DNA from: an uncultured bacterium
GTDB lineage: Bacteria > Verrucomicrobiota > Kiritimatiellia > RFP12 > UBA3636
Length of the DNA stretch: 35,234 nucleotides
Assembly: GCA_902793555.1 (NCBI GenBank)
Contig: CADBEF010000019.1
Location: forward strand, 1-35,234
Direction: 5' to 3'
Below the pieces are notes generated by a model that saw only the letters and a list, made by a program, of their open reading frames with translations, searched no databases and was not told where the DNA came from. Both the position numbers and the translations under genes were made by a program. Position 1 is the first letter of the stretch, and each line of letters opens with the position of its first letter. Shown one piece after another: positions 19,940-27,894 of this stretch.

Positions 19940-22900
19940 ATGAAAAACCGCATGACCCTCCTCCCACTCCTCGTCGCCGCATTCTTCGCGGGCGCAACCA
20001 CCGCCCTCGCGGCCACGCGCATCACCACGCGCGCCGAGCTCGCCGCCATCGCGAACGACCTCGCCGGTGCCTACGAGCTCGGTTGCGACATCGATCTCGC
20101 GGGCGAGCCCTGGACGCCGATCGGCAATAACTTCCATAAGTTCACCGGTTCGCTCGACGGGTGTGGCCACGTCATCTCCAACCTGACCGTGACCGCCGGC
20201 TCCTCCAACTACGTGGGCCTCTTCGGGTACCTCGGGTCCAGCGGCACGGATGCGAGAGTCGCCAACCTCCGCATCGCGAACGCGACCGTGAGCGGCCGCA
20301 GCTACGTCGGCACCCTCGCGGGCTGCGCCGAGGACGCGACCGTGACCAACTGCTCCGTCGTGGGCGCGACCGTCATGGCCACCGGCGGACCGAACTACGG
20401 ACGCGCGGGCGGCCTCATCGGCCACATCAAGATCAACTGTTTCGTCTCGCGCTGCTTCGCGATCGCCGATGTTTCCGCCGGTTCCCACCACGTTGGCGGC
20501 TTCATTGGCGTCATCGATGATGATAACCATGCCCCGTGCGTCGTGAGCAACTGCTTCTCGGTCGGCTCGGTTTCATCCACCGCCAACTGCGTCGGAGGCT
20601 TCATCGGCTATGTGACAGGCGGGCATGGTAGCGGTTCCTTCGTCTTCGACTGTTACACGGTCGCGCGCGCCCATGGCTCCGACAGTGTCGGCGGCTTCTT
20701 CGGCAAGTTGGAGCAGAACAGCAAAGTCACCCTTGCGCGCTGTTACGCGGCGGGTGGCGACGGCGACACGACCGGCAATTCGCACGTCGGCGGCTTCGCG
20801 GGCACCCTGTCGGGTAGTGCGACCTGCGACAACTGCTTCCGCCTCGTGGACGGCCTCGCGGATGTCGGTTCGGAGGAGATGGGGGGGGGCTATAACGGGA
20901 CCATCGTCGCCCTTGACGCGGCGGAAATGCGCTCGACGAACAACTTCACCGCGTTCCAGGCGGCGGGCTGCTGGACGCAGACCGATGGCCAGACGCAGCC
21001 CTACTTCGACTGGGGGCTCGTGGACGGCAAGTTCCTCCTTCTTGCCGGTGACACCGCCACCGCCACTGTCAACGGCCTCGGCGCCTACGCCCCCGGCACG
21101 GACGTCCCGATTTCCATCAACCACCCGGCGGACCGCATCTTCCTCGGCTGGACCGGCGGCGCGACCTACGCCAACGCCTCCGCCAATGAGACGACCGTCC
21201 TTCTCGACAACTACCATGTCGTTTCGGTCACGCTCGGCACGCGCATCACGACACGCGCCCAGCTGGAGGCGATTTCCTCCAATCTCTCCGGCCTCTACGG
21301 ACTCGCTGCGGACATCGACCTCTCCGGCTCGCCCTGGACGCCGATCGGCTCCTCGGGCTCGCCGTTTACCGGCAAGTTCTACGGCTTCGGCCACAAGATC
21401 ACCGGCCTCACGTTCGACAACACGTCGGATTCTGCCGGGACCCAAGTCGGCCTCTTTGGCTATATCGACGGCGCGACGATCGACGGCGTCCACCTGGAGG
21501 ACGTCTCCATCAAAGGATACGAACGCTGCGGCGCGCTCGCGGGCGAGGTACACGGCACCTCCACGATCCGCAACTGCTCCGCGCAGGGTTCCGTCAGCGG
21601 CAACTACTCCTACATCGGCCTGCTCGCCGGATTCATCTCCGGCCCCGGCGTTCTCTTCGAAGGCTGCGCGACCACCGGCACAGTCTCCGCCGCCGGCTCG
21701 GACGCCGGCGGCTTCGCGGGCATCGCCAGAGGCGGTTCGGTGACCTTCACCGGCTGCCACGCGTGCGCGGACGTCACCAGCGTAGGCGCCAACGACTCCC
21801 GCGGCGGTTTCATCTCCGCGATCTTCGACATCGGCTCGTTCACCTTCACGCGCTGTACCGCCGAGGGCACCGTCTCCGTGTGCAAGGACGAAATTAGTTA
21901 CCAAAATAGTAACCTCGGCGGCTTCATCGGCTACTTGGACTGGAGGTGCAGGGGCACCTTCACCGACTGTTCCGCGAACGTGAGCGTGTCAGCAGGTTAC
22001 CGGAAGGCGGGCGGCTTCGTCGGTTACATCCGTGACGGCTCCGACGGCTCGTCCTTCCTCCGCTGTACCGCCGCGGGTGACGTGTCCGTGACCGATGCGT
22101 TCGCCGGCGGCTTCGTCGGTTCCAACGAAGGGAACGCCAGCTTCACGGATTGCCGCGCCGACGGCCATGTCGACGGCAAGGGCGACGTCGGCGGCTTCGT
22201 CGGCAACGTCTCCGCTCCGCTCGTGATCTCCAACTGCGTGGCGCGCGGCGACGTGCGCTCCTCCGGCGACAACTACGGCGGCTTCGCCGGAACTCTCACC
22301 AACGCCGCCGCGGTGGTTTCCGACAGCTGGTGCTCCGGCGCCGTCTGGGGTACGGGCGACACGATCGGCTCCTTCGTCGGGAACGCCGGGGACACGGCGA
22401 ACGGCACCATCCGGAACTGCAGCATTTCCGCCTGCGGCGCGGGGCCGCGTCCGTTCTGCGGCGGCAACGGCTCGGTGACGGGCGGCTCGCTCACCGTGCA
22501 TCAGGTCGAAGAACTCTCGAAGGACGGCAACGGCACCCCCTGGCCCGAAGTGAAGCAGCGCGCCCAAGGCGCCACGAAGATCCAGACGGTCGAGGACCTC
22601 TTCGCCGTCACGAACAACCTCGCCGGCATCTACGTGCTGGACGGCGACATCGACCTCGGCGGCGCGGCGTGGACGCCCTTCGGCAGTTTCACGGGCGAGT
22701 TCTACGGACAGAACCACCGGATCACGAACTTCGTCGTGAACGCTGCGGGCGGGTCTGCCGGTTTCTTCGGCAGGATTGCGGGCGGACGCGTGAGTGGCGT
22801 GGTGCTGGAGGGCACCGTCACCGGCGCAACGGACGTCGGCGTGGGCGGCTTCGCGGGCGCAATCGATTCCAAGTCCCTGGTGGAGGGCTGCTCGTTCCAA

Positions 22901-23818
22901 GGCGCGGTCACGAACGCGACGACCTGCAACGCCGGCGGCTTCGTCGGTTCCGTCTCCGATTCGCCCGTCATCCTCCGCTGCTGCGTCCCGCGTGCCACGG
23001 TGGCGGCGAACATCTCCGGCCAGTCGGACTCGTATGCGGGCGGCTTCGTCGCCTCGCTCGACGGGGGCTACATCATGGACTGCTACGCCATCGCGGACGT
23101 GCAGGGCGACGGCAGCTACGTCGGCGGCTTTGCGGGATTTGTCGACGGTTCGATTACCAACGCCTATTGCGTCGGCTCCGTGACGAGCTCGGGTTCCTAT
23201 CACGGCGCCTTCGCCGGCGGCAGCGGCAGTTCGGGCACGATCACGACATCCTACTACGACTACGGCAAGACCGGACTCGGCGCCGTGAACAATGCCGGCT
23301 ATACCGGCGTCACCGGCCGTTCGAGCGGGCAGATGTGCCACGCTGCGAACTTCGCCTTCGATTTCGACGACGTCTGGAAGATCGACGAAGGGGAGACGAC
23401 GCCGTACCTGCGGACGTTCCTCGTTCAGCTCACGGGCTTCACGGCCTGGCTGGACGAATGGAAGCTTCCGCCGGACACGGATCCGCTGACGGTTACGAAC
23501 GGCATTCCGCTCCTCGCGCGCTACGTCTACGGCATCGTCCCGATGAACAAGCAGACGGACAACGACGGCAATCCGCTGATGAACATCGGCATCGACGGTT
23601 CCGGCAAGCCGTATTTCTGGCTCCCCCCGCAGAAGTGGGCGGACGACTACGGGATGCGCTTCAGCGTCCTCTGGTCCCGGGACCTCGTGAACTGGCAGAC
23701 CCTGGGCGAATGCTGGTTCGACCAGGACGGCGACGGCAATGACGCCACCTGCCATCCCCCGATCGACCCCGCCGAGCCGCAGATGTTCTTCAAGTACAAG
23801 ATCGTCATTCCGGATTAG
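19940..23818 (+). CDS. Secreted GLUG-repeat protein, tandem paralogue (1292 aa)
   Basis: The ATG at 19940 begins a clear signal peptide (MKNRMTLLPLLVAAFFAG.., cleavage likely after TTALA, ~residue 24), which fixes the start. The mature protein goes straight into three GLUG modules (TRITTRAELAAIAND near 20015, TRITTRAQLEAISS near 21240, ATKIQTVEDLFAVTNN near 22571) with InlB-like linkers (GLGAYAPGTDVPIS.., FLGWTGGATYANAS). The part from ~22,100 to the end is closely paralogous to 18,000-19,763 of the upstream gene, including the C-terminal LTGFTAWLDEWKLPPDTDP..LLARYVYGIVPMN and the ending MFFKYKIVI.D. That shared C-terminus is a candidate sorting or anchoring domain. The protein lacks the beta-helix N-terminal part of its neighbour, so the pair arose by duplication plus module loss or gain. 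Surface adhesion or glycan binding is inference. Confidence 0.88.
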   Translation: MKNRMTLLPLLVAAFFAGATTALAATRITTRAELAAIANDLAGAYELGCDIDLAGEPWTPIGNNFHKFTGSLDGCGHVISNLTVTAGSSNYVGLFGYLGSSGTDARVANLRIANATVSGRSYVGTLAGCAEDATVTNCSVVGATVMATGGPNYGRAGGLIGHIKINCFVSRCFAIADVSAGSHHVGGFIGVIDDDNHAPCVVSNCFSVGSVSSTANCVGGFIGYVTGGHGSGSFVFDCYTVARAHGSDSVGGFFGKLEQNSKVTLARCYAAGGDGDTTGNSHVGGFAGTLSGSATCDNCFRLVDGLADVGSEEMGGGYNGTIVALDAAEMRSTNNFTAFQAAGCWTQTDGQTQPYFDWGLVDGKFLLLAGDTATATVNGLGAYAPGTDVPISINHPADRIFLGWTGGATYANASANETTVLLDNYHVVSVTLGTRITTRAQLEAISSNLSGLYGLAADIDLSGSPWTPIGSSGSPFTGKFYGFGHKITGLTFDNTSDSAGTQVGLFGYIDGATIDGVHLEDVSIKGYERCGALAGEVHGTSTIRNCSAQGSVSGNYSYIGLLAGFISGPGVLFEGCATTGTVSAAGSDAGGFAGIARGGSVTFTGCHACADVTSVGANDSRGGFISAIFDIGSFTFTRCTAEGTVSVCKDEISYQNSNLGGFIGYLDWRCRGTFTDCSANVSVSAGYRKAGGFVGYIRDGSDGSSFLRCTAAGDVSVTDAFAGGFVGSNEGNASFTDCRADGHVDGKGDVGGFVGNVSAPLVISNCVARGDVRSSGDNYGGFAGTLTNAAAVVSDSWCSGAVWGTGDTIGSFVGNAGDTANGTIRNCSISACGAGPRPFCGGNGSVTGGSLTVHQVEELSKDGNGTPWPEVKQRAQGATKIQTVEDLFAVTNNLAGIYVLDGDIDLGGAAWTPFGSFTGEFYGQNHRITNFVVNAAGGSAGFFGRIAGGRVSGVVLEGTVTGATDVGVGGFAGAIDSKSLVEGCSFQGAVTNATTCNAGGFVGSVSDSPVILRCCVPRATVAANISGQSDSYAGGFVASLDGGYIMDCYAIADVQGDGSYVGGFAGFVDGSITNAYCVGSVTSSGSYHGAFAGGSGSSGTITTSYYDYGKTGLGAVNNAGYTGVTGRSSGQMCHAANFAFDFDDVWKIDEGETTPYLRTFLVQLTGFTAWLDEWKLPPDTDPLTVTNGIPLLARYVYGIVPMNKQTDNDGNPLMNIGIDGSGKPYFWLPPQKWADDYGMRFSVLWSRDLVNWQTLGECWFDQDGDGNDATCHPPIDPAEPQMFFKYKIVIPD

Positions 23819-24165
23819 GGCCTCTGCCCCAGAACGCGAAGGGCGCGATTCCTGGCGCGAATGCGCCTGCCTCCGATCCTCGCCGGACCTTGCGCTTCGC
23901 GCAGGATCCGGCTCGGCCGGCAGAGCGCCTTCGCGCCGGGTGGGGCGAGCTCTCCGAGCGAGCCGCAGAGCCTGCGCCGCATGCGCCGCGGCTCGCACGG
24001 AGTGCTCGCCCCACCGGCGCCGCCCTGCGCCTTTGCGCCCCGGCCCGGAGGCGGTGTGCCGGCCCCGCGCGGCGGCAGCCGCGCGGGGATCGTAGGCACC
24101 CGCATCCGGGCCTCCCTTCGCGCCCTTCGCGTCTCCCCCCCCTGCCGCGGGCGGCGCGTGGCGGG
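23819..24165. other. GC-rich intergenic region with two hairpin structures, no gene seen
   Basis: A perfect 12-bp inverted repeat (GGTGGGGCGAGC at 23939-23950 with GCTCGCCCCACC at 24004-24015) encloses further partial pairing (CGAGC../GCTCG). A second perfect 11-bp hairpin lies at 24063-24088 (CCCCGCGCGGC-GGCA-GCCGCGCGGGG). Weak open frames here lack start signals and family resemblance. The hairpins may end transcription of the upstream surface-protein gene. Confidence 0.6.
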
Positions 24166-24182
24166 TTTACAGAATTTGTCGG
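24166..24182 (+). promoter_or_regulatory. 17-bp palindromic candidate operator/UAS upstream of purF
   Basis: TTTACAGAATTTGTCGG has a perfect left half of the consensus TTTACAGA-W-TCTGTAAA and a degraded right half. The heptad array at 24206-24266 separates it from the promoter. Without the eight heptads (56 bp) its distance to the -24 GG would be 49 bp, close to the 52 bp seen at pyrG. Confidence 0.5.
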
Positions 24183-24205
24183 TTTCGGACGCGGGGAGGG
24201 TGCCC

Positions 24206-24266
24206 GATGCGTAATGCACAATGCACAATGCACAATGCACAATGCAGAATGCGCAATGCGCAATGG
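24206..24266 (+). repeat. Eight-copy heptad array between the purF operator and promoter
   Basis: Eight consecutive 7-bp units of the AATGCAC family plus a partial copy. It is the same unit as in the pyrG, carA and carB inserts, but here it is in one orientation only and noncoding. Confidence 0.9.
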
Positions 24267-24277
24267 AATTTTGTTCG

Positions 24278-24293
24278 TGGCACGGGGGGTGCT
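24278..24293 (+). promoter_or_regulatory. Candidate sigma-54 (-24/-12) promoter of purF
   Basis: TGGCACGGGGGGTGCT has GG and GC at correct RpoN spacing. The expected start near 24304 leaves a ~36-nt leader holding one GGCGGC-GAA-GCCGCC mini-hairpin (24311-24325). No Shine-Dalgarno sequence is visible before the ATG. Confidence 0.55.
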
Positions 24294-24339
24294 ACTTCGT
24301 AAAGGCGAACGGCGGCGAAGCCGCCTTCGAAGCATCCGA

Positions 24340-26278
24340 ATGTCCGACGAAATCAAGCACGAATGCGCCGTGGCGCTGCTGCGGCTGCTGGATTCCCCGG
24401 CGGCCGCAGGGGGTTCGGGGGGCGTCGCCCCCCGTTCGTTGCCCGACCCCGGCGGGACGCTGCTCTCGCTCCTGCTCGAGAAACAGCACAACCGCGGGCA
24501 GGACGGCGCCGGCGCGGCGATCCTTTCGCTCGCCCCCGAGCCCGGCCGGCCGGCCTGGTGGATCCGCAGGTCCGCCTCCGCCACCGCCCTCGCGGACCTG
24601 CTCGGCGCGATCGGGCGACGTCCCACCTCGCCCGGCGAGTCGCTCTTCCTCGGCCATCTGCGCTACGCGACCTATGGCCGAGGGGACGAATCGTTCTGCC
24701 ACCCGTTCGTCCACGCCGAGCCCCGCCTCGACCGAACGCTCTTCCTCGCCGGCAACTTCAACCTCACCAACACGCACGAGCTGTTCGAGGCGTTCCGGAA
24801 GGCGGGGAACCATCCCGCGAGTTCGGCGGACGGATACCTGCTTTGCGAACTATTGGCCGCGGAGCTGGAGGGCGGCCGCGGAATCGCGGCCGCCCTCCGC
24901 GCGGTGCTTCCCAAGCTCGACGGCGCGTTCACGCTGTGTGGCATGACGGGCGACGGCTGGGCGTTCGCGGTGCGCGACGCGCACGGCATCCGGCCGGGAT
25001 GGTACTGGGCGCCCTTCCTGGACGGGGCGCCCGCCTCTCCGCGTGCGGTGGCGGTCGCCTCCGAGCGGCCCGCGATCCAGGCGGCGCTGGACTGTCCGAC
25101 GGACGCGGTCCGCGAGCTGCCGCCCGGCGTGGCGCTGCTGGTGTCCCCCTCGGGCGAGGTTCGTTTCGAGCGCGTGCTCGAGCCGGCCGAGCCCCGCCCC
25201 TGCGTGTTCGAGAGAATCTACTTCTCCCGCGCGAACGACGCCGACATCCACCGCGAGCGCAAGGCGCTCGGCGCCGCGCTCGCGGCGCCGATTCTGCGCG
25301 CGGTGGACTTCGACCTCGACCGGACGTTCTTCAGCTACATCCCCAACTCCGCGCAGGTCGCGTTCCACGGGCTGCTGGAGGCGCTCTGGACCGAGGGGCT
25401 CGCCGAGGGGCGGCCCGTGCGGTTCGGGCAGGTCGCCGTGAAGGACGCCAAGTTCCGCACGTTCATCGCGGACGCCGCCGCGCGCCGCGAGATCGGCAAG
25501 CACGTCTATGACGTCACCTACGGCCTCGTGCGCCCCGGCGTGGACACGCTGGTCGTGCTCGACGACTCGATCGTGCGCGGCACGACGATGCGCGAGGCGA
25601 TCCTGCCGATGCTCGACCGCCTCGGGCCGCGGCGGGCCGCGGCGGATCGTCGTCGCCTCCTCCGCCCCGCCCATCCGCTACCCCGACTGCTACGGCATTG
25701 ACATGTCCACGCTGGGCGAACTCGTCGCCTTCCGCGCGCTCGTGAACCTGCTCGGCGACGAAGCGGAGGCGGAGCTGCACGCGGCGATGGAGGAGATGTC
25801 TCACGCAGAGAGCGCAGAGAACGCAGAGACTTCTTCATTTGCCGCGAAGCGGCACCCTTCATTTGCGCCGCAGGCGCACCCGTCATTTGTCGCGGAGCGA
25901 CACCCTTCATTTGCGCCGCAGGCGCACCCGTCATTCGTCAATCCGCTCGCCGCCCTCTACGCCCGCTTCACCGAGGAGCAGCACGCCGCCGAAATCGCGC
26001 GGCTCCTCACGCCGCCCGGAATGCGCGCGGAGGTCTCGGTCGTCTACCAGACCGTGGACGCGATGCGTGGCGCGCTGTCGCCGAGTTCGCACGTTCGCCG
26101 GTTCGCACGTTCCAAGTCCGAACCTTCGAACCTTCGAACCTTTGAACCTTCGAACGCGCGCGAAGCGCGCTTCGGCGACTGGTACTTCACCGGCGACTAT
26201 CCGACGCCGGGCGGCTACCGCGTCCTGCGCCGCTCGCTCGAGAACCACCTCGCCCGCCGCGAAGGGCGGTCCTACTAG
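24340..26278 (+). CDS. purF: Amidophosphoribosyltransferase, Bacteroidetes-type, with one frameshift and two in-frame repeat inserts
   Basis: PurF catalyses the first step of purine synthesis (PRPP + glutamine to phosphoribosylamine). The start MSDEIKHEC places the N-terminal-nucleophile Cys at residue 9 after a short propeptide, and [15 protein letters not shown] follows, as in the long Bacteroidetes-type enzymes; this fixes the ATG at 24340. The glutaminase domain covers roughly residues 9-270. The PRPP-binding motif [13 protein letters not shown] lies near 25550-25590. A 10-bp tandem duplication at 25624-25643 shifts the frame; with one copy removed, [25 protein letters not shown] reads on normally to the C-terminal [18 protein letters not shown]. 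Two repeat-derived inserts (25798-25939 and 26118-26170) enlarge the C-terminal part. It is a pseudogene or an assembly error. A sigma-54-type promoter and palindrome lie upstream; carAB follows in the same direction. Confidence 0.9.
25624..25643 (+). repeat. Perfect 10-bp tandem duplication in purF (frameshift)
   Basis: GGGCCGCGGC occurs twice in a row. One extra copy moves the frame by one base, directly before the conserved [21 protein letters not shown] region. Confidence 0.9.
25798..25939 (+). repeat. In-frame insert in purF: 9-bp units followed by a four-step 24-nt hairpin ladder
   Basis: Three CGCAGAGAN 9-mers (AES-AEN-AET) lead into four 24-nt units. Each unit holds a 5-bp hairpin with a GNA loop at 25841-25853, 25865-25877, 25889-25901 and 25913-25925. 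The stems are GCCGC, GCGCC, GTCGC and GCGCC, each with its exact complement, while the spacer ACCCGTCATTTG is nearly constant. Twenty-four bases make eight codons, so the protein reads [32 protein letters not shown]. Confidence 0.92.
26118..26170 (+). repeat. In-frame octad array plus mini-hairpin near the purF 3' end
   Basis: CGAACCTT-type octads ([12 protein letters not shown]) are followed by a perfect GCGCGC-GAA-GCGCGC hairpin at 26156-26170. The array splits the family-typical C-terminus between [12 protein letters not shown] and [15 protein letters not shown]. Confidence 0.85.
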
Positions 26279-26281
26279 CTC

Positions 26282-26354
26282 GCAAGTCCTGCGCAACGCG
26301 TCGGCGCATCGCGCCGACGGCCGCGCAGGGCGTTGAAGCTTCGCTTCGCTCCGG
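26282..26354 (+). repeat. 3'-end hairpin element after purF
   Basis: GCAAGTCCT and AGGGCGTTGAAGCTTCGCTTC flank a long GC stem with a TCG loop (about 26291-26328). The flanks match the element at the pyrG 3' end, but the stem is different and still self-complementary. It begins three bases after the stop codon. Confidence 0.7.
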
Positions 26355-26355
26355 C

Positions 26356-26372
26356 TTTTCAGATTCTGTAAA
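26356..26372 (+). promoter_or_regulatory. 17-bp palindromic candidate operator/UAS upstream of carA
   Basis: TTTTCAGATTCTGTAAA is the best palindrome of the three sites (one mismatch between halves). It is centred 82 bp upstream of the -24 GG of the carA promoter. Confidence 0.55.
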
Positions 26373-26444
26373 ACCATGCTCTCCGCTGGCGCGGATTGTG
26401 TCGCGGCGCAGTGCCGAAACGCGGAAAACGGCGAACACACTGTC

Positions 26445-26460
26445 TGGCATGGGGAATGCT
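26445..26460 (+). promoter_or_regulatory. Candidate sigma-54 (-24/-12) promoter of carAB
   Basis: TGGCATGGGGAATGCT has GG and GC at RpoN spacing. The -12 element ends 12 bases before the carA ATG, so the transcript would be leaderless or nearly so. Confidence 0.55.
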
Positions 26461-26472
26461 TTCTCATCGCGT

Positions 26473-27894
26473 ATGAACTACGAGGAAAAGTGGCGGGCGG
26501 AGCGCGAGCGCGCGGGATTCCTCGCGCTGGCGGACGGCGCGGTGTTCCGCGGCGTCGCGTTCGGCGCGCGGGAGGACCGGCTCGGCGAGGCGGTCTTCAA
26601 CACCGGGATGTCCAGCTACCAGGAAATCGCCACGGACCCCTCCTACGCCGGGCAGATCGTCGCGCTCACCACCGCCGAGGTCGGCAACTACGGGACGAAC
26701 CCCGACGACGCCGAGTCGCGCGGGCTCTTCCTCTCCGGGCTCGTCGTGAACGAGCTCGCGGAGCCGTCCAACTTCCGCTCGACCCTGCCGCTCGACCGGC
26801 TCCTCGCCGACGCGGGGGTGCCGGGGCTGCGCGCCCTCGACACGCGGAGCCTCACGCTCCACCTCCGCGACCACGGCTCGCAGAAGGCCTATCTGCACGC
26901 GGGGCCCGAGCCGATGGACCCGGCCGAGGCCGTCCGGCGCGCACGCGAATGGGAGGGCCTCGACGGACAGGACTACGCCGCGCGCGTCTCCTGCAAAGTC
27001 GCCTACGATTTTCCGCACGCGGAGTCCGCGGAGTTGATATCTCACGCAGAGTTTGCGGAGTCCCCGGAGTTTGAATCTCACGCAGAGAGCGCAGAGAACG
27101 CCGAGACTTCTTCATTTGCCGCGGAGCGGCACCCGTCATTTGCGCCGCAGGCGCACCCGTCATTTGCCGCGAAGCGGCACCCGTCATTTGCGCCGCAGGC
27201 GCACCCGTCATTCAGCGGGGCGGCGGACGTCGCCGCCCCGCTGGTAGCGGTCTATGACTTCGGCGTAAAGCGCAACATCCTGCGGTCGCTCGCGTCGTTC
27301 GCGCGGGTGCGGGTCGTGCCGGCGAAGACGCCCGCGGAGGAGGTCCTCGCGCTCAAGCCCGCCGGCGTCTTCCTCTCCAACGGCCCCGCCGATCCGGCGG
27401 CCCTTCCCTACGCGATCGAGAACATCCGGAAGATCCTCGGCCTCGCCCCGCTGGAAATGCACAATGCACAATGCACAATGCACAATGCGGATGCAGTTGA
27501 CGGCAAGCGGACATTCAGCATTCAGCATTCAGCATTCAGCATTCCCGTCATGGGCATCTGCCTCGGCCACCAGCTGCTCGCGCTCGCCTGCGGCGCGAAG
27601 ACGGGGCGGCTCGCGTTCGGGCACCACGGGTGCAACCATCCGGTGAAGGAGCTGGCAACGGGCAAGGTGCAGATCACCTCGCAGAACCACAACTTCGCGG
27701 TCCTCGCGGACTCCCTCCCGCCGGAGCTCGAGGTCACGCACGTCAACCTCAACGACGGAACCATCGAGGGCCTCCGCCACAAAACCCTCCCCGCCTTCTC
27801 CGTCCAGTACCACCCCGAGGCCTGCCCCGGCCCGCACGACGCCGCCCCGCTGTTCGCGCGCTTTCAGGAGATGATCCATGCCGAAACGCACTGA
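26473..27894 (+). CDS. carA: Carbamoyl-phosphate synthase small (glutaminase) subunit with two repeat inserts
   Basis: CarA hydrolyses glutamine and passes ammonia to CarB for carbamoyl phosphate, feeding pyrimidines and arginine. The chosen ATG at 26473 lies just before the family start ([15 protein letters not shown]). The N-terminal domain has the typical [23 protein letters not shown]. The class I amidotransferase domain has its nucleophile in GICLGHQ (~27550) and the His/Glu pair in YHPEA. At 473 aa it is ~100 residues longer than usual. The excess is two repeat inserts: one in the linker before [14 protein letters not shown], one immediately before the strand leading to the nucleophile Cys. 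The frame stays open throughout. The 3' end overlaps carB by 17 bp, suggesting translational coupling. Confidence 0.95.
   Translation: MNYEEKWRAERERAGFLALADGAVFRGVAFGAREDRLGEAVFNTGMSSYQEIATDPSYAGQIVALTTAEVGNYGTNPDDAESRGLFLSGLVVNELAEPSNFRSTLPLDRLLADAGVPGLRALDTRSLTLHLRDHGSQKAYLHAGPEPMDPAEAVRRAREWEGLDGQDYAARVSCKVAYDFPHAESAELISHAEFAESPEFESHAESAENAETSSFAAERHPSFAPQAHPSFAAKRHPSFAPQAHPSFSGAADVAAPLVAVYDFGVKRNILRSLASFARVRVVPAKTPAEEVLALKPAGVFLSNGPADPAALPYAIENIRKILGLAPLEMHNAQCTMHNADAVDGKRTFSIQHSAFSIPVMGICLGHQLLALACGAKTGRLAFGHHGCNHPVKELATGKVQITSQNHNFAVLADSLPPELEVTHVNLNDGTIEGLRHKTLPAFSVQYHPEACPGPHDAAPLFARFQEMIHAETH
27012..27220 (+). repeat. In-frame insert in carA: GCAGAG-rich units plus a four-step 24-nt hairpin ladder
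   Basis: Degenerate CGCAGAG/GCGGAG units (27017-27110, [18 protein letters not shown]) precede four 24-nt units with GNA-loop hairpins at 27118-27130, 27142-27154, 27166-27178 and 27190-27202. Stems alternate GCCGC and GCGCC with exact complements. It closely resembles the purF ladder and translates in the same frame ([16 protein letters not shown]). Confidence 0.92.
27456..27544 (+). repeat. In-frame heptad element inside the carA glutaminase domain
   Basis: Five AATGCAC-family heptads (27456-27490, [11 protein letters not shown]) and, after a 21-nt spacer, four CATTCAG heptads plus a partial copy (27512-27544, [10 protein letters not shown]). The two arrays pair imperfectly (about five of each seven positions). 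The insert ends one codon before [10 protein letters not shown]. Confidence 0.9.

Noticed and set aside
24206-24266. CRISPR-like tandem repeats
   Set aside because: Units are 7-8 bp with no unique spacers and no cas genes nearby; these are simple arrays.
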